NCBI GenBank assembly: GCA_937922235.1
Contig: CAKZVC010000039.1
Location: 1 to 64,000 of the forward strand
Source of the DNA: an uncultured Acidimicrobiales bacterium
Lineage (GTDB): Bacteria; Actinomycetota; Acidimicrobiia; Acidimicrobiales; SHLQ01
DNA: 64,000 bases
Reading direction: 5' to 3'
Below are positions 49,531 to 58,671 of this stretch, piece by piece. Made by a program: the position numbers and the translations under genes. The notes beneath the pieces were generated by a model. The model was not told the DNA's origin, ran no database searches, and saw only the letters and a program-made list of their open reading frames with translations. Numbering within the stretch: the stretch's first letter is position 1; each line of letters opens with the position of its first letter.

Positions 49531-51462
49531 ATGCATCCCATGCAAGTGCTCCACTCGATGAGCAGCGGAAACAGCAATCCCAAAGGCATCGACCGTGACA
49601 CGGTCCGTCGCGTGTGGGGGTTCTCGAAGCCGTACCGGCCAATGGTCGTGGGCTTCGTCTTCTTGATCGTGATCGGGTCGATCATTGCGATCATTCCGAC
49701 GTTCGCGTTTCGCGACATCATCGACGTGGCGATCGTCGAGGGCAACAAGGGCCGGCTGAACTGGCTTGGCCTTATCGTCGTGCTCTCCGCGTTGGGAGCA
49801 GCTGCGGTGTCGATGATCGAACGCTGGCTGTCGAGCCGCATTGGCGAGGGCATCATCTACGACCTGCGCGACCGCCTCTTCCGTCACGTGCAGGCCATGC
49901 CGCTCGGCTTCTTTACGCAAACCCAAACCGGCGCGCTGATCTCTCGCCTGAACAACGATGTCATCGGCGCGCAGCGTGCGTTCACGACGTTCTTGTCGAC
50001 GGTCATCGGCAACGTGATCAACCTGGGCATCACCCTTGTGGCGATGTTCGCGCTCGAGTGGCGGTTGACGCTGCTGAGCCTGATCATCTTGCCGTTCTTC
50101 CTCATCCCATCTCGACGGGTCGGCGCACAGATGGCTGACATCACCCGCGAGTCGATGCAGCTGAACGCATCGATGAACACCACCATGACCGAGCGCTTCA
50201 ACGTGAGCGGCGCCATGCTCGTCAAGCTCTTCGGCCGTCCGAAGGTTGAGGCCGACGACTTCAGCACCCGAGCTGCTCGTGTGCGAGACATCGGCATTCG
50301 TTCGGCGATGCTCGCCCGCGTATTCATGACCGCCATGACCTTGGTCGGCGCGCTGGGCACGGCAGCGATCTACTGGATCGGCGGCCGCATGGCCATCAAC
50401 GGCACGATCTCGGTTGGCGATCTCGCGGCGCTCAGCCTGCTCGTGGTGCGGGTGTACCTGCCCCTTACTGCACTGTCGAACGCTCGCGTCGATGTCACGA
50501 GTGCGCTCGTCAGCTTCGAGCGAGTCTTCGAGATCATCGACATGGAGAACCCGATCGAGGATGCACCGGACGCAACCGAGCTCTCGAACGTGTCGGGCCG
50601 CATTCGTTTCGACGGCGTCACGTTCACCTATCCCGGCGCCGATGAGTCGACCTTGGCCTCACTTGAAGAGGGCACCGGCCGCACCCCGAAGCGTGGGCCG
50701 GGCAAGCACATGTCGGCAGGGATCACTCCGGTCACCGAGTCGGCTCATCAGGGCCCGGTCGAAGAGCGCGAGGTGCTCAAGGGCATCGACCTCGACATCG
50801 AGGCCGGTCAGCTCGTCGCCATTGTCGGACCATCAGGCGCCGGCAAGTCGACGCTGCTCAACCTGGTTCCCCGTCTCTATGACGTCACCGGCGGCACGCT
50901 CGAGATCGACGGGCACGATGTTCGTTCGGTCACCCAGCAGAGTCTGCGTCAGGCGATCGGTGTGGTGAACCAGGACCCACACATGTTCCATGACACGGTC
51001 GGAGCGAACCTGCGTTACGCGAACCCCGACGCCACCGAAGAGCAGATGATCGAAGCAGCGAAGGCTGCGCGCATCTTCGACGTGATCGACGCTCTTCCTG
51101 AGGGCTTCGACACCGTTGTTGGCGAACGTGGCTACCGACTGTCGGGCGGGGAGAAGCAGCGCCTGGCCATTGCCCGCATGCTGCTGAAAGACCCGGCCAT
51201 CGTCATCCTCGATGAGGCCACCAGCCACCTCGACACCGAGAACGAAGCGCTTATTCAGCAGGCGCTCGAGTCGGCGCTCGACGGACGAACCTCACTCGTT
51301 ATTGCGCACCGGTTGTCGACCATCACCTCGGCCGACCAGATCATCGTCGTCGACGATGGCAAGGTCGTCGAACGTGGCACCCACGACGAGCTCCGAGCGC
51401 TCGGCGGGCTCTACGACAACCTCTACGAGAACCTCGTCCGCACGGACGTCCCGGCCGTATGA
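49531..51462 (+). CDS. ABC exporter, fused membrane and ATPase domains
   Basis: A 643-residue half-transporter of the MsbA/multidrug type. It has six membrane helices (residues about 40-345), coupling-helix region DLRDRLFRHVQAMPLGFFTQ, then the nucleotide-binding domain: Walker A VGPSGAGKSTLLNLV near 435, Q loop VVNQDPHMFHD, signature YRLSGGEKQRLAIARML, Walker B IVILDEATSHLD and switch IAHRLSTI. A 45-residue charged insert (RTPKRGPGKHMSAGITPVTE) interrupts the first strands of the ATPase domain. Substrate unknown; it probably works as a homodimer. Confidence 0.93.
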   Translation: MHPMQVLHSMSSGNSNPKGIDRDTVRRVWGFSKPYRPMVVGFVFLIVIGSIIAIIPTFAFRDIIDVAIVEGNKGRLNWLGLIVVLSALGAAAVSMIERWLSSRIGEGIIYDLRDRLFRHVQAMPLGFFTQTQTGALISRLNNDVIGAQRAFTTFLSTVIGNVINLGITLVAMFALEWRLTLLSLIILPFFLIPSRRVGAQMADITRESMQLNASMNTTMTERFNVSGAMLVKLFGRPKVEADDFSTRAARVRDIGIRSAMLARVFMTAMTLVGALGTAAIYWIGGRMAINGTISVGDLAALSLLVVRVYLPLTALSNARVDVTSALVSFERVFEIIDMENPIEDAPDATELSNVSGRIRFDGVTFTYPGADESTLASLEEGTGRTPKRGPGKHMSAGITPVTESAHQGPVEEREVLKGIDLDIEAGQLVAIVGPSGAGKSTLLNLVPRLYDVTGGTLEIDGHDVRSVTQQSLRQAIGVVNQDPHMFHDTVGANLRYANPDATEEQMIEAAKAARIFDVIDALPEGFDTVVGERGYRLSGGEKQRLAIARMLLKDPAIVILDEATSHLDTENEALIQQALESALDGRTSLVIAHRLSTITSADQIIVVDDGKVVERGTHDELRALGGLYDNLYENLVRTDVPAV

Positions 51463-52220
51463 CAAGTGGCGAATTAGGGACAGACCCCAATCCGCCACTC
51501 ACGCTCGTTAGTTGGAACTTGGCGATGCTTGAGCGGTCGGCGGAGGCTCCGGGTTCGGTGCACCACGACATGATCGAGAACGCTGTCCGAGAGTTCACCC
51601 TCGAGCTCGCCCCCGATGTCGTGTGTTGGCAGGAGCTGCCCAACAAGGTGCCGTTCGTGGAGACGCTCGACTTGATGCAGGCGACAACCCGATCGCACAG
51701 CGGGCGCTTGGCCACGCTCATCGCCAAAGACTCCGCGCTGGCTGCATGTGAGCCAACTATCGAAGCCGTCGATGGGGTCGGGCTGCTCAGTACGTTTCCC
51801 GAACACGACGGCCGACCGGCGTTCACCGTTGGCAACGTGCACCTTGAACCGGGCAAGGGCGGCGCCGGGCGACGGCTCGAACAGTTGGGAGAGCTCGTGT
51901 CGAAGAGCCCAACCGAACGGCTGCTCGTCGTGGGAGACACCAACATGCGGCTGGCCGATGTTGAGTTCGTGGTCAGCGCTGGGTTCGATGCCCCGAAGCC
52001 GTCACGGCCGACGTGGAACTCGAAGAAGAACCACTTCCGCACCGACGGCCACGAGTTCACCGCGTACTTCACTCGCATGTTCGCAAGCCCCGGGGTCGAG
52101 ATCACCAAGACGGTCGTCCACGACAAGCCGACGACCATCGACGGCACCACGTTCTATTGGAGCGACCACTTCGCCGTGAGCGCCACGATCACCATCCCTT
52201 CGGAGACTCCTGCTAGCTAG
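51459..52220 (+). CDS. Endonuclease/exonuclease/phosphatase family protein
   Basis: A 253-residue protein of the EEP (DNase I-like) superfamily. Metal and catalytic motifs: LVSWNLAM (Asn near residue 20), VCWQEL (Glu near 53), TVGNVHLEPGKGG (His near 128), VVGDTNMR (Asp/Asn near 155) and WSDHFAV (Asp-His near 240). The substrate may be nucleic acid or a phosphoester. The start overlaps the exporter stop. Residues 3-14 are encoded by a palindromic repeat, so the N-terminal tail is probably acquired. Confidence 0.87.
   Translation: MTSGELGTDPNPPLTLVSWNLAMLERSAEAPGSVHHDMIENAVREFTLELAPDVVCWQELPNKVPFVETLDLMQATTRSHSGRLATLIAKDSALAACEPTIEAVDGVGLLSTFPEHDGRPAFTVGNVHLEPGKGGAGRRLEQLGELVSKSPTERLLVVGDTNMRLADVEFVVSAGFDAPKPSRPTWNSKKNHFRTDGHEFTAYFTRMFASPGVEITKTVVHDKPTTIDGTTFYWSDHFAVSATITIPSETPAS
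51466..51498 (+). repeat. Palindrome encoding the N-terminus of the EEP protein
   Basis: Arms GTGGCGAATTAGGG (51466-51479) and CCCCAATCCGCCAC (51485-51498) pair at 12 of 14 positions around ACAGA. The core AGGGACAGACCCC is a variant of the GGGGTCAGACCCC palindromes elsewhere in this window. Confidence 0.8.
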
Positions 52221-53275
52221 TGCGTCTGGAACTGCTTCCAGTACGGAACGTTGCAGAAGTCTTCGATCATGCCGTAGGGGTATGGCGGCAGCCCAGGAGC
52301 TGACGCGGTGTTGAGCTCGTCGAGCTCTTCCGCAGTGAGGGTCAGCTTCGACGCGTCCATGTTCGCGTCGAGCTGTTCGAGCGTGCGAGCCCCAAGCAGC
52401 ACCGACGACACTGCCGGGCGAGAAGCAACCCAGGCGATCGCCACGTGCGCCATCGGCACGCCATGGGCATCGGCGATGGCTTGGGCGACGTCGAGGATGT
52501 CCCACGTGCGATCGGTGTTGCGACGGTCGTAACCTTCTACGCCGCGGTCGGGGTCTTCTCCCAAGCGAGTTGCACCGGTGGGTGCCGTGTCTCGTTGGTA
52601 CTTGCCGGTGAGCCAACCTCCGCCGAGCGGGCCCCACGGAGTCATCCCGAGTTGCTCTTCGAGGCAAAGTGGCAAGAGCTCCCATTCGATGTGCCGGTCG
52701 AGCAGGTTGTATTGCGGCTGGAACACGATGGGCGTGACGAACCCACTCAGCCGAGCGGTCGTGATGATGCGCTGCAGTTGGTATCCGGTCGTGTTCGACC
52801 AGCCGATGTTGTGGATCTTGCCTTGGCGCACAAGCGCAGCCAGTGTGTCGAGCGTTTCTTCGACAGGCGTGTCCTGATCCCACCCGTGTACGAAGTAGAC
52901 GTCGAGCTGTTCGACGCCAAGGCGACTCAGGCTGCCATCGACCGACTTCACCAAGCTGCGACGCGACGCACCGGGGGTGTCGGCTGGGGGCATGAACCGA
53001 CCCTTCGTCGCGAGGACGACCTCGTCGCTCGACGAGCGGTTCGCCAACCATCGGCCGATGATGCGCTCGGAGTCGCCGGCGGCATAGACATCGGCTGTGT
53101 CGATCAAGGTTCCGCCACGTTCGACAAAGAGGTCGAGTTGTTGATGGGCGACCGACTCATCCGTCTCGGCGCCGAAGGTCATCGTGCCGAGCGCGAGCGG
53201 TGCGACAGATGGACCGCCTGGTCCGAGCTGTCGGCGAGAGTCGAGTGCCAGCGGTGCGTGCGATGGGGTGCTCAT
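52217..53275 (-). CDS. Aldo/keto reductase
   Basis: A 352-residue NADPH-dependent aldo/keto reductase. The catalytic tetrad is visible: Asp and Tyr in LIDTADVYAAG (near residue 60), Lys in VLATKGRF (near 90) and His in VYFVHGWDQDT (near 130). The nucleotide-binding end SSVLLGARTLEQLDANMD is typical of the YajO/YghZ-like group. The ATG start has a -10 box 6 nt upstream. It overlaps the end of the convergent EEP gene by four bases. Substrate unknown. Confidence 0.94.
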   Translation of the reverse strand: MSTPSHAPLALDSRRQLGPGGPSVAPLALGTMTFGAETDESVAHQQLDLFVERGGTLIDTADVYAAGDSERIIGRWLANRSSSDEVVLATKGRFMPPADTPGASRRSLVKSVDGSLSRLGVEQLDVYFVHGWDQDTPVEETLDTLAALVRQGKIHNIGWSNTTGYQLQRIITTARLSGFVTPIVFQPQYNLLDRHIEWELLPLCLEEQLGMTPWGPLGGGWLTGKYQRDTAPTGATRLGEDPDRGVEGYDRRNTDRTWDILDVAQAIADAHGVPMAHVAIAWVASRPAVSSVLLGARTLEQLDANMDASKLTLTAEELDELNTASAPGLPPYPYGMIEDFCNVPYWKQFQTH

Positions 53276-53281
53276 TGCTTC

Positions 53282-53287
53282 ACCCTA
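53282..53287 (-). promoter_or_regulatory. -10 element of a leaderless aldo/keto reductase transcript
   Basis: TAGGGT on the minus strand, 6 nt before the ATG at 53275. Confidence 0.55.
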
Positions 53288-53354
53288 TGCGTGGAGACGC
53301 GGGATGAGCATCGCCTATTGCGGCGGCCAATCGAGCGGTGTCAGCGCGGCCGGG

Positions 53355-53360
53355 TAACGT
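53355..53360 (+). promoter_or_regulatory. -10 element of a leaderless xseA transcript
   Basis: TAACGT, 7 nt before the ATG at 53368. It favours this start over the longer in-frame one at 53338. Confidence 0.55.
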
Positions 53361-53367
53361 CCTTGGC

Positions 53368-54780
53368 ATGAGATCGGATGCGGAGTCCGGGATGTTCGCA
53401 GCGAGCGAGCACCTGCCCGGAATGGATGATGACAGCGGCCCTCCACCCGCGCCGCGAAACGAGCCGAGCTTCACGGTTGCCCAGCTCAACGACCTCATCT
53501 ACACGGCTGTGTCACAGCACTTTCCCGACGACCTTTGGGTTGAGGGCGAGATCAGCAACCTCAACCGGTCTCGAGCGGGGCACGTCTACTTCGACTTGGT
53601 CGAGCCGTCACAGCCCGGTGTGTCCTCGTCAGCAAAGATCTCGGTTGTTCTGTTCAGCCAGACAAAGCAGATCGTCAACAACCAACTGAAGCGCAAGAAT
53701 GTCGGCCGCCTCGTCGACGGCATGGCTGTGCGAGTGCGAGCCGCGGTCGACTTCTACCAACAGCAGGGTCGCTTGCAGCTGCGGATGACCGGCATTGATC
53801 CGCGCTACATCCTCGCCGCGATGGCCGCTGAACGCGATGCACTTATCGCCCGACTCGACGGCGAAGGCATCACCGCGCGGAACAAGGCCCACTCGTTACC
53901 ACTTGTTCCGCTGCGTGTCGGCCTGCTCACGAGTCGAGGCAGCGCAGCCGAGGCCGACTTCGTCCAAGAGCTTGAGGCCTCAGGGTTTGGCTTTCAGATC
54001 ATCAGCTGTGACACCCGGGTGCAAGGCGAACTTGCACCGTCGACGCTAATGGCTGGGCTTCGAACCATGAACCGTCACGACGTCGACGTGATCGTCATGA
54101 TCCGAGGCGGTGGATCGCGCGGCGACCTTGCAGTCTTCGACAACGAGAAGCTGTGCCGTGCCATCGCTGATTCGCCCGTCCCAGTGATTACCGGCATCGG
54201 CCACGAGATCGACCGGAGCGTCGCCGACGAAGTGGCTCACACTGCGTTGAAGACTCCCACCGCCGTTGCGACGATGCTCGGCGCTATGGTCGACCGCTAT
54301 GTCGACGCCACCGAGTCTCGATGGGATGCAATCCAGGCCGTCGCCAGCGTGCAATGCCGCCGGGCCGAACAACGGCTCATCACCCTCGCCCGCCGCGGCG
54401 CTCTCGCTGGCCGAGAAGGCCTCAACCTCGCCGACCAGCGACTGGTCGAACAGGCCAGACGCACGGCACGGGCTGGCCGAGAAGGCCTCATCGCCGCCGA
54501 CCACCGGCTCACCGCGCAAACGTCCGAACTCCCGAAACTCGCCGACCGCATCCTCCGCTCGGCCGATGTTCAACTCAGCCATATCGATGCCCGACTTCGG
54601 GCAAACGACCCCGCAGTGCTGCTGCGCCGCGGTTGGTCGATTACCCGAACGGCCAACGGAGATGTCGTTCGAACCGTGGCTGACGTCGCAACAGGGGACA
54701 CACTGGTAACCGAGGTCGCCGACGGAACGATCATTAGCAACGTTTCCGTCGTCGATCCATCGCAGGAAGCACCGACATGA
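53368..54780 (+). CDS. xseA: Exodeoxyribonuclease VII large subunit
   Basis: XseA is the catalytic subunit of a single-strand-specific exonuclease. It has 470 residues: an N-terminal OB fold (FTVAQLNDLIYTAV, DDLWVEGEISNLNRSRAGHV), the catalytic core (RVGLLTSRGSAAEADFVQEL, VIVMIRGGGSRGDLAVFD, PVITGIGHEIDRSVADEVAH, KTPTAVA), a long helical segment with diverged repeats (ARRGALAGREGLNLADQRLV and ARTARAGREGLIAADHRL) and the C-terminal LLRRGWSITR. It overlaps xseB (ATGA), so the subunits are coupled. Confidence 0.96.
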   Translation: MRSDAESGMFAASEHLPGMDDDSGPPPAPRNEPSFTVAQLNDLIYTAVSQHFPDDLWVEGEISNLNRSRAGHVYFDLVEPSQPGVSSSAKISVVLFSQTKQIVNNQLKRKNVGRLVDGMAVRVRAAVDFYQQQGRLQLRMTGIDPRYILAAMAAERDALIARLDGEGITARNKAHSLPLVPLRVGLLTSRGSAAEADFVQELEASGFGFQIISCDTRVQGELAPSTLMAGLRTMNRHDVDVIVMIRGGGSRGDLAVFDNEKLCRAIADSPVPVITGIGHEIDRSVADEVAHTALKTPTAVATMLGAMVDRYVDATESRWDAIQAVASVQCRRAEQRLITLARRGALAGREGLNLADQRLVEQARRTARAGREGLIAADHRLTAQTSELPKLADRILRSADVQLSHIDARLRANDPAVLLRRGWSITRTANGDVVRTVADVATGDTLVTEVADGTIISNVSVVDPSQEAPT

Positions 54781-55019
54781 CCACAGCAACAGACACCTCA
54801 TCAGCAGATGCGCCCGAGCTCGACTACTCGACCGCAGTAGCTGAGCTTGAAGAGATCCTCACCGAGCTTGAGGATGAAGCACTCAACGTCGACATCTTGA
54901 CCGAGCGCGTGAAGCGGGCATCCGAGCTCATCACGTTCTGCCGCGACCGGATTACCTCGGCCAAGCTCGGGGTCGAGCAGATCGTTGCCGACCTCGAAGA
55001 GCTCGGCGACGCCGAGTGA
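54777..55019 (+). CDS. xseB: Exodeoxyribonuclease VII small subunit
   Basis: An 80-residue helical protein. YSTAVAELEEILTELEDEAL and DILTERVKRASELITFCRDR are the two paired helices of XseB, several copies of which bind the long helices of XseA. It overlaps xseA before it and the polyprenyl synthase after it. Confidence 0.95.
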   Translation: MTTATDTSSADAPELDYSTAVAELEEILTELEDEALNVDILTERVKRASELITFCRDRITSAKLGVEQIVADLEELGDAE

Positions 55020-56059
55020 CCATTCCTTCCGCACTGACCATTCCAGCGGGCCAGGTCGACGATCGGCTTCGAGTGGTACTCGAGGAGTACCGGGCCGAGT
55101 GGGGTCAGCTCGATCCGCTCTTCGGCGAGACGATCGACCTGCTGTCGACATTGGTGCTCGCCGGCGGTAAGCGGGTGCGTCCAGCCATGGCCTACTGGGG
55201 GTTCGTCGGTGCGGGCGGCGATGGCGCCGATCCGACTGTCGCCAACCTTGGCGCGTCGCTCGAACTGCTTCAGGCATTCGCGCTCTTCCACGACGACGTC
55301 ATGGATGGTTCACCAACCCGCCGGGGCGAGCCAACTGCTCACGTGCGCGCGATTGCCGATCACGAAGCTGCAACATGGGGCGGAGAAGCACGTCGCTACG
55401 GCGAGGCCGTCGCTATTCTTGCCGGCGATGTCTCGTTAGTGCTGTCCGATGTGTTGCTCGCCGATGTCAATGCCCATGTCCGCCGCTTGTGGAACGACCT
55501 TCGCATCGAGGTGAACCTCGGCCAGTTTCTCGACGTCGTCGGCACGGCGCGCGGCGAGGTTCCTCTCACCACGGCCGAGCGCATCGTCGAGTACAAGACT
55601 GCGCGTTATACCATCGTGCGTCCGCTGCAGATGGGTGCGGCACTCACCGGTCGTACCGATCTCGAAGAATCTCTCGGCAACATCGGCACGCCTCTCGGCA
55701 TTGCGTTCCAGTTGCGCGACGACATGCTCGGCGTGTTCGGTGAGCCCGAGCTCACCGGCAAGCCCGTTGGCGATGACCTCCGAGAAGGCAAGCCCACTCC
55801 CCTGCTGGCCCGGGCGCGCGAAGCCGCCAGCTCCGGCCAGGCTGATCTCTTGTCCAACGTTGGGAGCAACTTGTCGGCAGAACAGATCGCCGACATTCAA
55901 ATGGTGCTCGTCGATACCGGCGCGGTTGCCGACGTCGAAGCGCAAATCGACGAGCTCACCAATGAAGCACTCGATGCGATTGCTCGCACCCCACTTGCGG
56001 GCGATGCCAACGAACGGCTCACCGAGCTGGCGAAGTTTCTGTCGTCACGGACGAACTAG
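55016..56059 (+). CDS. Polyprenyl (geranylgeranyl-type) diphosphate synthase
   Basis: A 347-residue trans-isoprenyl diphosphate synthase that lengthens allylic diphosphates with isopentenyl diphosphate. The first Asp-rich motif is LFHDDVMDGSPTRRG near residue 97, the second FQLRDDMLGVFG near 230; GGKRVRPAM near 45 and VEYKTARYT near 190 are conserved. The Phe-His before the first motif suggests C15-C20 products, but chain length cannot be settled. The GTG start overlaps the xseB stop, a common actinobacterial order. Confidence 0.93.
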   Translation: MTIPSALTIPAGQVDDRLRVVLEEYRAEWGQLDPLFGETIDLLSTLVLAGGKRVRPAMAYWGFVGAGGDGADPTVANLGASLELLQAFALFHDDVMDGSPTRRGEPTAHVRAIADHEAATWGGEARRYGEAVAILAGDVSLVLSDVLLADVNAHVRRLWNDLRIEVNLGQFLDVVGTARGEVPLTTAERIVEYKTARYTIVRPLQMGAALTGRTDLEESLGNIGTPLGIAFQLRDDMLGVFGEPELTGKPVGDDLREGKPTPLLARAREAASSGQADLLSNVGSNLSAEQIADIQMVLVDTGAVADVEAQIDELTNEALDAIARTPLAGDANERLTELAKFLSSRTN

Positions 56060-56090
56060 CTCTGCGCAGTACATCTCAGCGCAGTATCAC

Positions 56091-57059
56091 TCAACGCAGT
56101 GCGTCATTTCGGTCGGTGGTGACCGGCAAGTCCTCGACTTCGATACCCGACGTGAGGTCGATTTCAGACGTGTACTTCGTGATGGCCCGCGCAACACGTT
56201 GGCATCGATCTGCCGATGCACCGGACGGCCACGTCAGATAGAAGCCTTTGCCAGTTGGGGTTGGTTGCCCAACATGGACGAGCAGACCATCAGCGACGAG
56301 CTGGTCGACGAGAAAGCGCCACCCGAGGGCAACGCCTGCCCCGGCAATGGCTTGTTGGATGACGAGCGGATGGTTGTTGAACAGCACTCGCCGCTGCCGA
56401 TCAGGCAGGTCGACGCCGTTGATGCGGAACCATCCGTCCCACGACATCCACTCTCGAAAGCCCTGCATCTCATGAATGCGGGGAGCACCGACGAGGTCTT
56501 CGGGTGAGCTCGTCTCATCAAGGCCGAGTTGTTTGGCTACGGCGGGTGAGGCGATGGGGACCACGATCTCGGGGAAGAGGAACTCGCGAGATACGCCGGG
56601 TTCGGGCTCTGGGCTGAGTTGGGTCACCGCGTCGTAGCGGTTGTGGTCGATTGCTCGGCGGCCGTCGGAAATCGTCATCCGAACGTCGATCTCGCCAATG
56701 GCACCCTGCAGCTGATCGAGCATCGGCACCAGAATGTATTGGGCCATGCTTGGCCCGGTTGCGAGCTCGAAGGTCTCGACCTCAGTATCGAGTCGCTCGA
56801 GCCCGCGTTCGACCGAATCAAACCCTTCGCTCACGGCTTCGAGAAGTACTGCACCCTCATCACTCAAGCGGCTTCGATTACTCGTTCGGATGAACAGGGT
56901 GTGCCCAATCGATGCTTCAAGCGAGCGAATGTGGCGGGTTACTGCGGGTTGGGTCATCCCCAATTCCGCAGCGGCAGCGGAGAAGCTTCCGAGGCGTCCC
57001 GCGCTCTCGAAAACGGCGAGACGTTGCAGCCGGTCCACCTTGGCAACAATGTTACGCAC
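56091..57059 (-). CDS. LysR family transcriptional regulator
   Basis: A regulator of about 322 residues. The N-terminal winged helix (FESAGRLGSFSAAAAELGMT, then QPAVTRHIRSLEASIGHTLF) and effector domain are those of LysR proteins, nearest in pattern to GcvA-like members. The start is uncertain: GTG 57059 is used, GTG 57032 or ATG 57107 are possible. TAACGT stands 6 nt before an ATG-TGA pair just upstream. It lies beside a betaine-type binding protein gene on the same strand, which it may control. Confidence 0.88.
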   Translation of the reverse strand: MRNIVAKVDRLQRLAVFESAGRLGSFSAAAAELGMTQPAVTRHIRSLEASIGHTLFIRTSNRSRLSDEGAVLLEAVSEGFDSVERGLERLDTEVETFELATGPSMAQYILVPMLDQLQGAIGEIDVRMTISDGRRAIDHNRYDAVTQLSPEPEPGVSREFLFPEIVVPIASPAVAKQLGLDETSSPEDLVGAPRIHEMQGFREWMSWDGWFRINGVDLPDRQRRVLFNNHPLVIQQAIAGAGVALGWRFLVDQLVADGLLVHVGQPTPTGKGFYLTWPSGASADRCQRVARAITKYTSEIDLTSGIEVEDLPVTTDRNDALR

Positions 57060-57244
57060 GTCACATCTTGGCACGTTATGTAAAGCTCCGTCCACGTACT
57101 TCCCCAATTCAACTCTCGGTACTGCAAGGCGGTGGGGTCACAGATACGCCCCACCGCCCTACCGTCCCGCCGCTCAATCACGCGCTCCCTGACCGCCTGG
57201 AGCACGCGATGAGCGGCGATGTTTCGCCTAACTACTGGCTCTGA

Positions 57245-58483
57245 CTAACCAGCAGCGACGGCGGCTTCGATCCAGCTATCGGCGAGATCGCGGTTCTCTG
57301 CGATCCAGTCATCAGCGATCTTGCCGACGGCAGCATCGGAACCGTCGGAGGCGTCGAGTGCGATGCCGGCAATGGCCAAATCGATGAGCGGTGGCTTGAA
57401 CTGGTTGAACATCTCACGGGCAACGGGCTCGTTCGCAAGCCAATCTTTGTTCGCGGTGATCTCGATATCTGCAGCTTCCCAACCAACCTGGCAGCCGTCA
57501 GGACCTTGTAGGCAAGTATCTTCGCCAAGACCGGTGTAGCCGACGCTCTCACCGCACCGCTGGCAATAGGCTTCGCCGCCGTCAGCGCCAAGTGGGTTCG
57601 AGTCGTCGAGTACCGAATCGTTCGCAACCGACAGCCACATTGTGGTCTCGCCAGGAATTGCCTGTGCTAGGTACGAAGTTGGCGTCCAGGTATAGATGAT
57701 TGCGGGCTCGCCAGCCTGTGCCTTCACGAGGAACTCGGCGAACATCGCGTCATAGCCAGCCTTGGTCTGCTCGAGCTGCTCCCAACCAGCAAAGAGGATC
57801 TGTGACTCCATGATGTCGTCGCATGTCCAGTCTTCTGGGCAGCCGAAGAACTCGCCCTTGCCGTTGCCGTCGGTGTCGAGCTGACTCCACAAGGCTTCGT
57901 CTTCGTTGATCTGGTCGAGGGTGGTGATGCCTTCAGCGTCGGCCCAACTCTTGGTGATGAGCCAACCTTGCAAGCCACCACCGGGCATCAACGAGCCTTC
58001 GATGCGCTCGAGGTTGTCGCCGACCTGCGAGCCGTTCGGAAGCTCGACTTCCCACCAGCTCAGGTGGCCCGGATACCAAGAGTTCGCCCAGAAGTCGATC
58101 TCACCGTTTGCCATTGCCTGGTAGGCCAAGTCGGGTGCAAACTCACCTTGTGATGGAGCGGACACTTCGTAGCCCATCTCCTCGAGCAGGTTGTGCAGGA
58201 TCTCCGCCTGAACGTAGCCCGACGACCAGTTGCCACGTCCCATAGTGATCGCCCGGCCCTCGCCGGGGCCTGCCGCGGCATCCGCCTCAGGCGCCTCTTC
58301 CATCGCCTCGTCGTCACCATCATCGGTGACCGCGTCCTCTACTTCCTCAGCAACGTCGCTCGCTGCATCGGAGACCTCGTCAGCGGCGCTCGAGGCAACA
58401 TCAGCTGCGCTTCCACACGCGGCCGCGACCATCGCAAATACGGCGAGCAGCCAAAGCCACACGCCTCTCTTCATCTTCTTCAT
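57245..58483 (-). CDS. Glycine betaine/proline-type ABC substrate-binding lipoprotein
   Basis: A 412-residue lipoprotein (signal LWLLAVFAMVAAACG, lipobox Cys near 23) with an acidic linker and an OpuAC/ProX domain: GRGNWSSGYVQAEILHNLLE, IDFWANSWYPGHLSWWEVEL and PAIIYTWTPTSYLAQ give the Trp-rich box that binds quaternary amines. Cys pairs CPEDWTC, CQRC and CLQGPDGC are unusual for the family and may form disulfides or bind metal. No permease or ATPase gene is next to it. GGAGGGG precedes the ATG. Confidence 0.9.
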   Translation of the reverse strand: MKKMKRGVWLWLLAVFAMVAAACGSAADVASSAADEVSDAASDVAEEVEDAVTDDGDDEAMEEAPEADAAAGPGEGRAITMGRGNWSSGYVQAEILHNLLEEMGYEVSAPSQGEFAPDLAYQAMANGEIDFWANSWYPGHLSWWEVELPNGSQVGDNLERIEGSLMPGGGLQGWLITKSWADAEGITTLDQINEDEALWSQLDTDGNGKGEFFGCPEDWTCDDIMESQILFAGWEQLEQTKAGYDAMFAEFLVKAQAGEPAIIYTWTPTSYLAQAIPGETTMWLSVANDSVLDDSNPLGADGGEAYCQRCGESVGYTGLGEDTCLQGPDGCQVGWEAADIEITANKDWLANEPVAREMFNQFKPPLIDLAIAGIALDASDGSDAAVGKIADDWIAENRDLADSWIEAAVAAG

Positions 58484-58671
58484 TATGTGATCCCCTCCTT
58501 GGGATGTTTGTCACACAAGCTTGAAGACATCGCAGCGAGGACTACAGCCCCTAATTGCTTTGGCCAGCACGTGGTTCACGTTGGGCTTTCTTCGCGAGGG
58601 GGTGGCCAAACCTCGCGACATGGCAAACCGCAACACAAGCCACGGCCCTCGGCGTATGCAAAGCTCGCAAG

